52,073 bases of DNA from Rhodospirillales bacterium (GCA_009377525.1 WHTW01000042.1:1-52073), one strand, 5' to 3'; positions 8,905-17,459 are shown, counted from the stretch's first letter. Numbers and translations are program-made. The notes: generated by a model not told the origin, from the letters alone.

Positions 8905-9411
8905 CTAGCGGGCCGGCCGGTTGATCGCCAGGCGTTCGAAGAAAGCGCGCGTGCCCTGGTCGGCGCCGGGTCCGGCGACGGCGCGTACGTTGGTGAGCTC
9001 CAGCCGCTGGCCCGAGTCGGCGTCGATCAGCACCGGCTCGAGCGGCCGGCCGTCGCCGCGGTTGACCAAATCCATCGGCTTGCCGCTGCGCGCGGCAACC
9101 CCATAGCGGTCGCCCCACTGCTTGAGCCCGACGATCACGGTGAACAGCGCCGCCCCCTTGTCGGTCAGGCGGTATTCGTGGCGAAGCGGACGCTGGCGAT
9201 AGGCGGTCTTGCGGAAGATGCCGGCCTCTACAAGTTTCTTCAGCCGCGCCGTCAGAACATTGCGGGCGATGCCGAGATTCTCCTGGAAGTCGTCGAAGCG
9301 GCGCACGCCGTAGAAGGCGTCGCGCACGATGAGCAGCGTCCACGGCTCGCCGACGACGTCGAGCGCCGAGGCGATCGAGCAGTTCATCTGTTCGTAGGAC
9401 GTGCGCCGCAT
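8905..9411 (-). CDS. HxlR-family winged-helix transcriptional regulator
   Basis: A 168-residue regulator. Residues 1-100 form the HxlR winged helix: MNCSIASALDVVGEPWTLLIVRDAFYGVRRFDDFQ, then LGIARNVLTARLKKLVEAGIFRK and the wing RQRPLRHEYRLTDKG. The conserved N-terminal Cys (MNCS) of the family is present and may sense redox or electrophiles. A C-terminal extension of about 60 residues (PLEPVLIDADSGQRL...) is longer than the minimal family size and may bind a ligand or zinc-free Cys-less domain. ATG 9411 starts MRRTSYEQ. Its target is unknown; an nhaA remnant lies immediately upstream. Confidence 0.9.
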   Translation of the reverse strand: MRRTSYEQMNCSIASALDVVGEPWTLLIVRDAFYGVRRFDDFQENLGIARNVLTARLKKLVEAGIFRKTAYRQRPLRHEYRLTDKGAALFTVIVGLKQWGDRYGVAARSGKPMDLVNRGDGRPLEPVLIDADSGQRLELTNVRAVAGPGADQGTRAFFERLAINRPAR

Positions 9412-9458
9412 GGCGGGAAAGTATAGGCCCACCAAGGCGACGCGCAATCTGGGGCTAG

Positions 9459-9747
9459 CTATGCGAATTTGCGTTGCGAGCGGAGCACGAGCCAGCCTGC
9501 GAGCGCCGACAGGATCGAGCCCGCCAGCACGCCCAGCCGCACCTCAGCCTCGCGCGTCGCATCGTCGGGAAAGGCGAGCGTGCCGATGAACAGGCTCATG
9601 GCGAAGCCGATACCGCCCAGGATGGCGACGCCGTAGAGCCCGCGCGATCGCCGCCCCTATCAGCGGCATCGCCGAGGCCGCTTCGCTCTCGATGAACTCT
9701 CTCAGCCGGTTGCGCTCCGCCAACGCCTGGCCTCCTTCGGACAGCAA
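9459..9747 (-). pseudogene. nhaA: nhaA Na+/H+ antiporter gene with large internal deletion
   Basis: The 5' part (9747 to about 9650) reads [21 protein letters not shown], the typical NhaA N-terminus; the 3' part, in a different frame, reads [18 protein letters not shown] and then [18 protein letters not shown] before a TAG at 9459-9461, the typical NhaA C-terminus. A functional NhaA has about 380-400 residues; here fewer than 100 codons remain and the two ends are out of frame, so roughly three quarters of the gene is missing. It cannot make a working antiporter. The join lies near 9650 in GCGATCGCGCGGGCTC. Confidence 0.85.
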
Positions 9748-9773
9748 AACGCCCGGGCCTTTCGGCCCGGGCG
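9744..9773 (-). terminator. Rho-independent terminator of the Bax inhibitor-1 gene
   Basis: On the minus strand CGCCCGGGCC pairs with GGCCCGGGCG (10 bp, GAAA loop), followed by TTTTGCTGT. It is about 25 bases after the stop of the membrane protein gene ending at 9797 and separates it from the nhaA remnant. Confidence 0.85.
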
Positions 9774-9796
9774 CGTTGCTGAAAGATTGCTCTTCG

Positions 9797-10546
9797 CTAT
9801 TCGCGTTCCTGGCCCAGGAACATCATCAGGAACTGGAACAGGTTCACGAAGTCGAGGTAGAGGCTGAGCGCGCCGAACACCGCGACCTTCTCGGCCGTCT
9901 CCGAGCCCCAGGCCTCGGCATACTGCTCCTTGATCCTCTGGGTGTCGTAGGCGATCAGGCCCGAGAAGATCAGCACGCCGGCGGCCGAGATGATGAAGCT
10001 CATCGCGCCCGACGGCCAGATCATGTTGACGACGGCGGCCAGGATCAGGCCGATCACGCCCATGAACAGGAACTTGCCCATCGCCGACAGGTCGCGCTTG
10101 GTGGTGTAGCCGTAGAGGCTGAGCGCACCGAAGGCGGCGGCCGTGACGAAGAAGGTCCGGGCGACCGACGCGCCGGTGTAGCGGAACAGCAGCAGCGACA
10201 GGCTGACGCCCATCAAGGCCGTGACCGCCCAGTAGACGGCCTGAACCGCGCCGACGCTCATCGACTGGGCGCGGAACGAGGTCAGCAGCAGCAGGCCGAG
10301 CGGCGCGAAGATCGCGACCCAGCCCAACATGTTCAGCCCGATGACTCGATTGCCCTGCATCTGGAAGAACAGGGCGGCGAGCTCGCCGACGTTGAACAGC
10401 GAAAAGGCCACGATGCCCGACAGCGCCAGACCCGAGGCCATGTAGTTGTAGACACGCACCATGTGGGCGCGCAGGCCGACGTCGAATGCCGCCTGGTCGG
10501 CAACAGTGCCGGCGCGGTTGAAGGTGCCGAAGTTCGGATTTGCCAT
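9797..10546 (-). CDS. Bax inhibitor-1/YccA family membrane protein
   Basis: A 249-residue integral membrane protein with seven hydrophobic segments. Family signs: N-terminal region FDVGLRAHMVRVYNYMASGLALSG, the central SLSLLLFRYTGASVARTFFVTAAAFGALSLYGYTTKRDLS, and the C-terminal ISAAGVLIFSGLIAYDTQRIKEQY with the conserved Asp of the pH-sensing di-aspartyl site, then ALSLYLDFVNLFQFLM. The family leaks calcium or modulates membrane proteases (YccA inhibits FtsH in E. coli). A strong terminator follows, so it appears monocistronic. Confidence 0.95.
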   Translation of the reverse strand: MANPNFGTFNRAGTVADQAAFDVGLRAHMVRVYNYMASGLALSGIVAFSLFNVGELAALFFQMQGNRVIGLNMLGWVAIFAPLGLLLLTSFRAQSMSVGAVQAVYWAVTALMGVSLSLLLFRYTGASVARTFFVTAAAFGALSLYGYTTKRDLSAMGKFLFMGVIGLILAAVVNMIWPSGAMSFIISAAGVLIFSGLIAYDTQRIKEQYAEAWGSETAEKVAVFGALSLYLDFVNLFQFLMMFLGQERE

Positions 10547-10683
10547 GTGGTCCTAGCCTCCAGAGGGGCCTCATTGGCGAGCCCCTTCGAGCGGGTAATT
10601 TGGGGTCTCAGACGGTGTGAATCAATAGCCTAAACGCTTTGTAATTATTACGAGTTGCTTTCACTGCTAGCGAGTCTTCCTGC

Positions 10684-13200
10684 CTATTCATTGCGCAACA
10701 GCGCCAACGGTCTCTGCCGCAAAGCTGCCAAGGTGCCGGCCAAGCCGAACGCCAGGGTGAGGGCCATCGCGCCCACCGCCACCAGCACCGCCACGGTCGG
10801 CAGGAAGGTCCAGTCGAGGTTCATCAGCCGACGCACCACGAGCCAGGCGCCGAGCGTGCCGACGCCGAGCGCGGCGAGCGCCGTCGCAAGCCCCAGGGCC
10901 GCGAACTCCCAGGCGAAGATGCCGGCGATGCGGGCCCGGGTGGCGCCCAGTACCTTCATCACCACGGCCTCGTGCACCCTCCGCTGCTGGGTCGCCAGCA
11001 TGGCGCCGGCCAGGACCAGCACGCCCGCCAGGATGCTCAGGAAGCCGATCACCCGGCTGGCGAGGCCAATATTGCCCAGCACGCTCGCTGCCGTCTCGAC
11101 GGCGTCGCGGATGCTCACCACGGTGACGTTGGAAAACTGGTCGGTGACGGTCTTGAAGATCGCGTCCTCGGCCGCGGGCGTCGCCTTGACCGTGGCGAGG
11201 AAGGTGTGCGGCGCCTTGTCCAGAAGGCCTGGCGAGTAGACGAACACGAAATTGATGGCGAGCGTCGTCCATTCGATGCGCCGCAGCGAGGCGATCCTGG
11301 CCTCGATGTCGCGGCCCAGCACGTTCACCGTGATGGTGTCGCCCAGCCCGAGGCCGAAGGCCCCGGCCAGCGCCTCGTCGAAGGAGATGAGCTGCGGCCC
11401 GCGATAGTCGGCCGGCCACCATTCGCCGGCGACGATTCGCGAACCCTCAGGCGGCGTCGCCGAGTAGGTCACCCCGCGGTCGCCGTCGATCGCCCAACGT
11501 GCATCCGGCGGCACGGCGATCTCGTTCACCGGCTTGCCGCCGATCTTGGTGATGCGCCCGCGCAGCGACGGCACCTTGTCGAGCGGCCCCGCGCCGGGGA
11601 TGGCGGCGAGCGCCTTCTCGAAGGCCGGCATCTGCGTCGACTGGATGTCGACGAAGAAGAAAGCCGGCGCGTCGCTCGGGATGCGCTTGGTGATCTGCTC
11701 GCGCAGGTTCCCCTCGATCAGCGCCGTCGCCACCAGCACGGTGAGGCCCAGCCCCAGCGACAGCATGACGATGGGCGTGGGTGCGCCCGGCCGGTGCAGG
11801 TTGGCGAGGGCCAGCCTCAGCCCCGCCAGCTTGGGCTTGCCCGCCCGAGCGGCCGCCAGCATCAAGAGCCGCGCCAGCAGCGGGAAGGCGATGAAGGCGC
11901 CGATCGCGCCCAGCACGAACCAGCCGGCGATGCGCCGGCTCTCGGCGGTGAAGATGGTGAAGGCGGCGAGTGCCAGCGCCACCGCGCCGATCAGGAGCGC
12001 ATCGCGCCACGCCATACTGCCGCCCTGAACGACCGCGCCGCGCATCAGCGTGGCGGCGGACACGCGGCGGGCGCGCAACAGCGGCATCAGGGCGAACAGC
12101 ATCGACACCAGCAGGCCAAAGATCGCGGCGATGGTGAGCGGCCAGGCGTAGAGCGCCACCCGCGCCCGCACCGGCAGGACGTCGGCGATGACCGACTGGG
12201 CGACGAACGGCAAGCCGGCACCGATCACCAGGCCCGCCACCACGCCGACCAGCGCCAGGGCCGAGAGCTGGATGAGATAGGTCGAGAAGACCAGACGCTC
12301 GGGCGCGCCCAGGCACTTCAGCGTGGCTATGGTGCGCAGGCGGCCGGCGAGGAAGCTCGAGATGGCGTTGCCCACGCCCACCCCACCGACCAGCAGCGAG
12401 GAAAGCCCGATCAGGCCGATGAACTGCGTCAACCGGTCGAGCCAGAAGCGGATCCCGCCGCCGGCCTGGGCAAGTCCTCTCACCCGCCAGCCGGCGTCCG
12501 GGAAGCGGGCTTTCAGGCCGTCGATGACGACGACGTCGGAGATACCCGGCGGCAGGCGCAGGCGATATTCGTAGTTCAACAGGCTGCCGGGCTGCACCAG
12601 CCCGGACGCCGACACCGCCTCGTAGGGGATCATGAGACGCGGCCCCAGGCTCGCGAAGGCGTTCAGCCCGCGGTCAGGTTCGCGGGCGATGATGCCGCGC
12701 ACCTCGACGGTGACGTCGCCCACCTTCACGCGCTCGCCCAGCACCATGTTCATGCGGCGCAGCGCAGACTCCTCGACCACCGCGCCCCACACGCCGTCCT
12801 TCTCGGCCAGCGCGTCGGCGAGCGTCAGGCCATCCTTGAGCTCGATGCTGCCGTAGAGCGGATAGCCCCGCTCGACCGCCTTGAGCTGGACCAGGGTCGC
12901 CCGCCCGTCGGGCTCGACCGGCCGCGCCATGGCGCGGCTGTCGATCCAGCGCACGAGCTGGCCGCGCGATTTCAGGTAGTCGATCTGCTCGGGGGTGGCC
13001 TCGCGATAGAGCAGCGAGACGGCGACGTCGCCGCTCAGGATCTCGCGGGCGTCGGCGCGCAATCCTTCCTCGACGGCGCGGCTGAAGGACAGGATGGCCG
13101 CGATCGCCGCCACGCCGAGCCCCAAACAGGCGACGAACAGGCGAAAGCCGCTCAGCCCGCTGCGCATCTCGCGCCGCGCGAGGCGGAAGGCGAGGTTCAT
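10684..13200 (-). CDS. ybbP: ABC transporter permease, YbbP-like (FtsX/MacB-type)
   Basis: An 838-residue permease with an N-terminal TM (about 19-41, FRLFVACLGLGVAAIAAIL), a large periplasmic MacB-core region (LREDAREILSGDVAVSL-type start), then two FtsX domains with clusters of TM segments around residues 255-430 and 715-830. Size and order match YbbP of the YbbAP exporter. Ten bases separate it from the ATPase gene upstream; the divergent tesA gene completes the tesA-ybbA-ybbP association known from E. coli. Likely exports or extracts lipophilic compounds or lipoproteins; cargo unknown. ATG 13200 is preferred to an upstream GTG/ATG at 13224 because it leads straight into MNLAFRLARREMRSG. 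Confidence 0.9.
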   Translation of the reverse strand: MNLAFRLARREMRSGLSGFRLFVACLGLGVAAIAAILSFSRAVEEGLRADAREILSGDVAVSLLYREATPEQIDYLKSRGQLVRWIDSRAMARPVEPDGRATLVQLKAVERGYPLYGSIELKDGLTLADALAEKDGVWGAVVEESALRRMNMVLGERVKVGDVTVEVRGIIAREPDRGLNAFASLGPRLMIPYEAVSASGLVQPGSLLNYEYRLRLPPGISDVVVIDGLKARFPDAGWRVRGLAQAGGGIRFWLDRLTQFIGLIGLSSLLVGGVGVGNAISSFLAGRLRTIATLKCLGAPERLVFSTYLIQLSALALVGVVAGLVIGAGLPFVAQSVIADVLPVRARVALYAWPLTIAAIFGLLVSMLFALMPLLRARRVSAATLMRGAVVQGGSMAWRDALLIGAVALALAAFTIFTAESRRIAGWFVLGAIGAFIAFPLLARLLMLAAARAGKPKLAGLRLALANLHRPGAPTPIVMLSLGLGLTVLVATALIEGNLREQITKRIPSDAPAFFFVDIQSTQMPAFEKALAAIPGAGPLDKVPSLRGRITKIGGKPVNEIAVPPDARWAIDGDRGVTYSATPPEGSRIVAGEWWPADYRGPQLISFDEALAGAFGLGLGDTITVNVLGRDIEARIASLRRIEWTTLAINFVFVYSPGLLDKAPHTFLATVKATPAAEDAIFKTVTDQFSNVTVVSIRDAVETAASVLGNIGLASRVIGFLSILAGVLVLAGAMLATQQRRVHEAVVMKVLGATRARIAGIFAWEFAALGLATALAALGVGTLGAWLVVRRLMNLDWTFLPTVAVLVAVGAMALTLAFGLAGTLAALRQRPLALLRNE

Positions 13201-13210
13201 TGGGTAGCCC

Positions 13211-13948
13211 TCACTGAGCCGCAAGAGCGGCCGGCGTGCGCTCGTCGCCGACCACCAGGCCGTCGGCGATGCGCAGGATGCGATCGCAGCGCCCGGCCAG
13301 CGCCATGTCGTGGGTGATCAGGATGAGCGTCGTGCCGTCGGCGCGCGCCAGCTCGAACAGGAGGTCCATGACCTGCCTGCCGGTCGTGCCGTCGAGATTG
13401 CCGGTCGGCTCGTCGGCCAGCAGCAGCTTGGGTCTGCTCACGAAAGCGCGAGCGACGGCGACGCGCTGCTGCTCGCCGCCCGAGAGCTGCGCCGGATAGT
13501 GGCCGATGCGATGGCCGAGCCCGACGCGCTGGAGCGCGACCTCGGCAAGCTCGAAGGCGTCGGACCGGCCGGCGAATTCCAAGGGCAGCGCCACGTTCTC
13601 GTGCGCCGTCATGGTCGGGATGAGATGGAAGCCCTGGAAGACGATGCCGATATGGTCGCGCCTGAGCCGCGCCCGGGCATCGTCGTCGAGCGGCCCCAGG
13701 TCCTGGCCCGCGACCTCGACGCGGCCGGACGTGGCGCGCTCCAGGCCGCCCGCCACCATCATCAGGCTCGACTTGCCGGCACCCGAGGGGCCGACCACCG
13801 CCGCAATTTCGCCAACGGCGATGTCGAGAGTGACGCCGCGCAGGATATTGACCGTGCCGGCATCGCTTGCCATGTCGAGATGGACGTCGGAGAGGCGGAC
13901 GATAGGCTGCTTGGCGATGGCTTCGTGGGCGTGCGGCGGGGCGGTCAA
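13211..13948 (-). CDS. ybbA: ABC transporter ATP-binding protein, YbbA-like (LolD type)
   Basis: A 245-residue ATPase: Walker A GPSGAGKSS, Q-loop FQGFHLIP, signature LSGGEQQRVAVARAF, Walker B LLLADEPTGNLD, H-loop LITHD. The LolD/MacB-type sequence fits the adjacent YbbP-like permease, ten bases downstream. No ATG precedes the domain at a sensible distance; a TTG at 13948 with GGAG five bases upstream gives MTAPPHAHEAIAKQPIVRL, so a TTG start is proposed. The frame upstream overlaps tesA and is not coding. Confidence 0.92.
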   Translation of the reverse strand: MTAPPHAHEAIAKQPIVRLSDVHLDMASDAGTVNILRGVTLDIAVGEIAAVVGPSGAGKSSLMMVAGGLERATSGRVEVAGQDLGPLDDDARARLRRDHIGIVFQGFHLIPTMTAHENVALPLEFAGRSDAFELAEVALQRVGLGHRIGHYPAQLSGGEQQRVAVARAFVSRPKLLLADEPTGNLDGTTGRQVMDLLFELARADGTTLILITHDMALAGRCDRILRIADGLVVGDERTPAALAAQ

Positions 13949-13969
13949 GCGGGCTCCGGAAGAGAGAGC

Positions 13970-14647
13970 ATGAATCTCAGGACTGGATATGGTCGTTTTG
14001 CGGCAGCGGTCAATTCGCTGCTGATCGCGATTTTGTGCCTTTCGGCGGCAAATGCACAGACCGCGCCGATAAAGCTCGCCATCCTGGGCGACAGCCTGGC
14101 GGCGGGGTATGGCGTCAGCCCCGCCCAGGCGATGCCGGCCAGGCTCGAGGCCGCCCTCAAGAAGGCCGGCCGCAACGTCACCGTCATCAATCACGGCGTA
14201 TCGGGCGACACCACCGCGGGCGGACTGCAACGCATCGACTGGATGCTGGCCGACAAGCCCGACATCGCGATGGTGGAGCTGGGCGCCAACGACGCGTTGC
14301 GCGCCACCGATCCCGCCGCCACCGAGCGCAACCTCGACGCCATCATCGCCAAGCTGAAGGAGGCCGGCGTCACGGTGTGGCTGGCCGGCATGCTGGCGCC
14401 GCGCAACTACGGGCCGGAGTACGCCCAGCAGTTCGACGGCATCTACCAGCGGCTGGCCGACAAGCACGGCGTGCCGCTCTATGCCTTCTTCCTCGACGGC
14501 GTGGCGCAGGACCCAGCACTCAACCAGGACGACGGCATCCATCCCAACCCCAAGGGCGTCGACGTGATCGTCGGGCGCATCCTGCCTTTCGTGACCAGGA
14601 ACCTGGACGACCATGCCGCGTCTGTTCATCGCCCTGCCGGTCCCTGA
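13970..14647 (+). CDS. tesA: Arylesterase / lysophospholipase L1-type SGNH hydrolase
   Basis: A 225-residue periplasmic hydrolase with a signal peptide (about 1-29, cleavage after SAANA). SGNH motifs: block I ILGDSLAAGYG with nucleophile Ser42, block II Gly in INHGVSGDT, block III GANDALR, block V DGIHPNPKG with the catalytic Asp and His. TesA-family enzymes hydrolyse acyl-CoA or aryl/phospholipid esters. Divergent from the YbbA-like ATPase with 21 bases between starts, so the two units share a short promoter region. Its 3' end overlaps thpR by 35 bases. Confidence 0.93.
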   Translation: MNLRTGYGRFAAAVNSLLIAILCLSAANAQTAPIKLAILGDSLAAGYGVSPAQAMPARLEAALKKAGRNVTVINHGVSGDTTAGGLQRIDWMLADKPDIAMVELGANDALRATDPAATERNLDAIIAKLKEAGVTVWLAGMLAPRNYGPEYAQQFDGIYQRLADKHGVPLYAFFLDGVAQDPALNQDDGIHPNPKGVDVIVGRILPFVTRNLDDHAASVHRPAGP

Positions 14648-15158
14648 GGAAGTCGCCGCCGACCTTGTGGCGCTGCAGTCGAGCGTGCCCGATGCGCGCT
14701 GGGTGCTGCCAGAGAACTTCCACGTCACGCTGTGCTTCGCGGGCGAGGTGCAGGGCGGCGCCATGCGCGACCTCGAGGAGGAACTGTCCGACATCGCCGG
14801 CCCGCCCTTCTCCGTCGCCATCGCCGGCGTCGATCAGTTCTCGAGCGGCAAGCAGCCGCGCGCGCTGGTCGCCAGCGTCGAGAAGAGCGACCGGCTGGAC
14901 TGGCTGCAGCAGAAGGTCTCGACCGTGGCGCGCAACTGCGGCATCGAGGTCGAGCGCCGCAAGTTCCGTCCGCACGTGACGCTGGCGCGCTTCGGCAACG
15001 GCGCGGAGACCGGGCACCATCTGGCGCAGTTCATGGCAAGCCACTCGACCTTCAAGACCGGCCCGTGGATCGCCGACCATTTCGCGCTCTACTCCAGCCG
15101 CAGCGGCCGCTCGGGCTCGATCTATACGGAGGAAGCGGCCTACGGGCTGACGTTCTGA
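14613..15158 (+). CDS. thpR: RNA 2',3'-cyclic phosphodiesterase
   Basis: A 181-residue 2H phosphoesterase. The two catalytic HxTx motifs are HVTL at 37-40 and HVTL at 121-124, in FHVTLCFAGEV and FRPHVTLARF. The protein starts MPRLFIALPVPEEV, typical for ThpR/LigT, which opens 2',3'-cyclic phosphate ends to 2'-phosphate. It starts 35 bases inside tesA in another frame, suggesting coupled translation. Confidence 0.95.
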   Translation: MPRLFIALPVPEEVAADLVALQSSVPDARWVLPENFHVTLCFAGEVQGGAMRDLEEELSDIAGPPFSVAIAGVDQFSSGKQPRALVASVEKSDRLDWLQQKVSTVARNCGIEVERRKFRPHVTLARFGNGAETGHHLAQFMASHSTFKTGPWIADHFALYSSRSGRSGSIYTEEAAYGLTF

Positions 15159-15184
15159 GACGGCGGCAGGCCACAGCATCAGTC

Positions 15185-15651
15185 TTAGGCGCACTCGCCC
15201 GGGGGATTGACGTAGGTGTGGACGACGCGACCGATGTCGTACTCGACAGCCAACGTCTCCCAGCGTCCGGTGCGACAAATGATCATTGCGACGTGCTTCA
15301 CCGATATGCGGACGGTGCGGTCGTCGACGGACGTAACAACGGGCTCGGTGTCCCGGCCGTCATTCATGGGCTCATACTTGAAGATGAGTGCCTTCTTTCC
15401 CTGCTTGCTCCTTGCGGCGAAGACGCTGATCTCGGCAGGACCTTTGCCGATGCCGGAGCAGCTCGTCTCGGTGGCCTCGAAATAGTGTCCTGCCGGAGTG
15501 GATGTCTGCCTCAGTCGGTGAGACAGGTATAGGGCGTCCATACAAGACCGATCGCACCCAGGATCATGTAGACGAACAGGATGCCGGACAGGACCAAGGC
15601 GCCACCGATGAAGGCGGCGAGGTATTTCAGGAGAGTAGAAAGCCGCGGCAT
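15185..15651 (-). pseudogene. Frameshifted tandem copy of the membrane-anchored Cys-rich protein (candidate immunity)
   Basis: A near-duplicate of the gene at 15653-16132. From ATG 15651 it reads MPRLSTLLKYLAAFIGG and stops at TGA after about 46 codons, right after CLTD; the remainder (AGHYFEATETSCSGIGKGPA... to ...NPPGECA, TAA at 15185) continues in another frame. Aligning the copies shows a 4-base deletion (GTGC lost after ACCGAC), which creates both the frameshift and the stop. The intact copy's residues, including four cysteines, are otherwise well kept, so the damage looks recent. The start lies one base beyond the stop of the upstream copy. Confidence 0.85.
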
Positions 15652-15652
15652 A

Positions 15653-16132
15653 TCAGTCTTGGGCGCACTCGCCCGGGGGATCGACGTAGCTGTCGATGAC
15701 GCGCCCGATGTCGTACTCGACAGCCAACGTCTCCCAGCGCCTGGTGCGACAGATGATCATTGCAACGTGCTTCACTGATATGCGGATGGTTCGGTCGTCG
15801 ACCGCCGTAATGACGGGTTCGGCGTCCCGACTGCCATCGTGCATGCGCTCGTACTTGAAGATGAGCGCTTTCTTTCCCCGCTTGCTCTTGGAAGCGAAGA
15901 CGCTGATCTCGGCAGGACCCTTGCCGATGCCGGAACAACTCGTCTGGCTGACCTCGAAATAGTGCCCCGCCGGGCTGGATGCCTGCCCCAGCACGTCGGT
16001 TAGACAAGTATAGGGCGTCCATACAAAACCGATTGCGCCCAGGAGCATGTAGACGAACAGGATGCCGGACAGGACCAAGGCACCACTGATGAATGCGGCG
16101 AGATATTTCAGGAGAGTAGAAAGCCGCGGCAT
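15653..16132 (-). CDS. Membrane-anchored Cys-rich small protein, candidate immunity protein
   Basis: A 159-residue protein with one N-terminal TM segment (about 8-38, LLKYLAAFISGALVLSGILF...) and a C-terminal extracytoplasmic domain with four cysteines (YTCL, TSCSG, IICRT, GECAQ), probably disulfide bonded in the periplasm. I do not recognise a named family. It begins 15 bases after the stop of the putative toxin gene and is followed by its own tandem duplicate; immunity genes are often duplicated and sit directly downstream of toxins. A periplasm-facing immunity protein would fit a toxin delivered to or acting in the periplasm. The immunity role is inference only. Confidence 0.7.
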   Translation of the reverse strand: MPRLSTLLKYLAAFISGALVLSGILFVYMLLGAIGFVWTPYTCLTDVLGQASSPAGHYFEVSQTSCSGIGKGPAEISVFASKSKRGKKALIFKYERMHDGSRDAEPVITAVDDRTIRISVKHVAMIICRTRRWETLAVEYDIGRVIDSYVDPPGECAQD

Positions 16133-16147
16133 AGGGGCTGCGGTTGG

Positions 16148-17200
16148 TCAGCGACGTGCAGGCGCATCAAACATGCCGGTCCGCCCGATCTCATGGCCGC
16201 GCGTGATGTTGTGCAGTGTCCGCGGGTCCAGTCCATATAGACCCTTCTTATCTGCGTTACTCGAACGCAGCCGCGCATACGTTCCGGCAATATCCAGCGT
16301 CTCTTCCAGGGTAAGGCCCGCCTGCTGGCCGAGTAGACCGACGTTGACGTTTGCGATCGGGCGAAATTGAGGAAGCTGAGTGTAGCCCGTGACCATGTTG
16401 CCGCGGCGCTGATGGTCGTAGGTGCCACCCTGCCCTGCATTCAGGCCGAGGGCCGTATACAGATACAAAAGCGCGCCCGGACTCGTTGCGGGATTTGCGA
16501 GCATGCCGCGGTAGATTTCGCCGATTTGCCGGCCCTTTGCCGCCACGTCGTGCAAGTCTGTCTTCGGTGACATGACATACCCAGTCGGTGATTTGGCATC
16601 CACAATGGTCGATCCATCCGGGAGCCCGACAACCGCGCCGGGCGAGGTATCGATTTTTTGCGGCTCCTGCTGCCGCGAAGCGGGAAACGGCAGAGGAGCG
16701 CCGTCCGGCGTGTACTGCACCATGACTGGCGATTGTGGTGAGCCGATCCCGCTCGGCGCCCCACCGGCGATCGGCGCTGCGGCATCTGGAAGATCTTGCT
16801 CTCCGACGTCGGCCTGCAGGTCTGAGCGCAAGGGCTTCGTCGTCTGCATGCCCTCGGCAAGCGGCAGCTGAGCCGGCGCGAACGGAGATCCATATCCGGC
16901 CGGCACGACCGGACTGATGTTCCGGGAGTCCCGCTCGCCAGACCAGTACGGATTGCCGGCAAAGCGGTCTTGGAGTCCCGTCATCGCGCGTGGGTCAATT
17001 GGCCCACCCGTCTTCAACAGCAAGTCACTCATGGCCGGAGAGTCGCCGATATCCGGCTCACGGCGGACAGAGAGCGGCATGGGCCGGCGCGCCAGCATAG
17101 AGAGCGGTGAGCCATCGTCGGCGATACGAAATCCCGGCGGATTTTCCGGGAGCCCGACAGAAAATCCAGGCCAATCCACCTCACGGCGGATACTGAACAT
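16148..17200 (-). CDS. Putative polymorphic toxin (type-44-like C-terminal domain)
   Basis: A 350-residue protein without signal peptide or TM. The N-terminus carries PGFSVGLPENPPGFRI-type Pro/Gly motifs and a long low-complexity Pro/Gln/Gly region (to about 200). The C-terminal part (about 225-340) contains GGTYDHQRRG (258-267), ANVNVGLLGQQAGLTLEETL, AGTYARLRSSN and YGLDPRTLHNITRGHEIG. This order (YDxQ, NxNxG, Leu-rich helix with AG, G-D-P-R, I-x-x-G) resembles, from memory, polymorphic toxin type 44; the match is not verified. Low GC compared with neighbours suggests transfer. GAGGAAG precedes ATG 17200. Two copies of a candidate immunity gene follow downstream. Confidence 0.6.
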   Translation of the reverse strand: MFSIRREVDWPGFSVGLPENPPGFRIADDGSPLSMLARRPMPLSVRREPDIGDSPAMSDLLLKTGGPIDPRAMTGLQDRFAGNPYWSGERDSRNISPVVPAGYGSPFAPAQLPLAEGMQTTKPLRSDLQADVGEQDLPDAAAPIAGGAPSGIGSPQSPVMVQYTPDGAPLPFPASRQQEPQKIDTSPGAVVGLPDGSTIVDAKSPTGYVMSPKTDLHDVAAKGRQIGEIYRGMLANPATSPGALLYLYTALGLNAGQGGTYDHQRRGNMVTGYTQLPQFRPIANVNVGLLGQQAGLTLEETLDIAGTYARLRSSNADKKGLYGLDPRTLHNITRGHEIGRTGMFDAPARR

Positions 17201-17288
17201 GATGTCTTCCTCGCAAGTTGTTCAACGGCATGCCGCTGCCGCCGCAATCCCGCTTCAATAGGTTAACACGAAATGCATTAGTGATTAT

Positions 17289-17459
17289 CTACTTAACGTT
17301 GCATTCGTCAGTGTCGTGGCCAAACGCTGAACATGGGATCATCCCTTCGCCGACCGCTGTTACTGAGGAGGCGGCGTACAGGGCGATGCACTGAAGATAA
17401 CTTAAGTAACATAACTTCGCAAGAGAAATAACTGTCGTTCTCTCGCGAATCCGGGTCAT
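17289..17459 (-). CDS. Possible small secreted or membrane peptide
   Basis: A 56-codon frame (MTRIRERTTVISLAKLCYLS...) with a basic start, a hydrophobic stretch (about 11-33) and a short tail with two cysteines ending TDECNVK. AAGGAA lies immediately upstream of the ATG, but spacing is only about two bases. It lies in the AT-rich leader ahead of the putative toxin. No recognisable family; it may be chance. Confidence 0.22.
   Translation of the reverse strand: MTRIRERTTVISLAKLCYLSYLQCIALYAASSVTAVGEGMIPCSAFGHDTDECNVK

Noticed and set aside
10972..13317. Long plus-strand open frame opposite the YbbP-like permease
   Set aside because: Same antisense effect in GC-rich DNA; no recognisable protein.
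15185..15541. A free-standing 118-residue protein starting MDALYLSHRL
   Set aside because: Its N-terminus is an out-of-frame reading of the intact copy's sequence; alignment shows a 4-base deletion, so it is the tail of a frameshifted gene.
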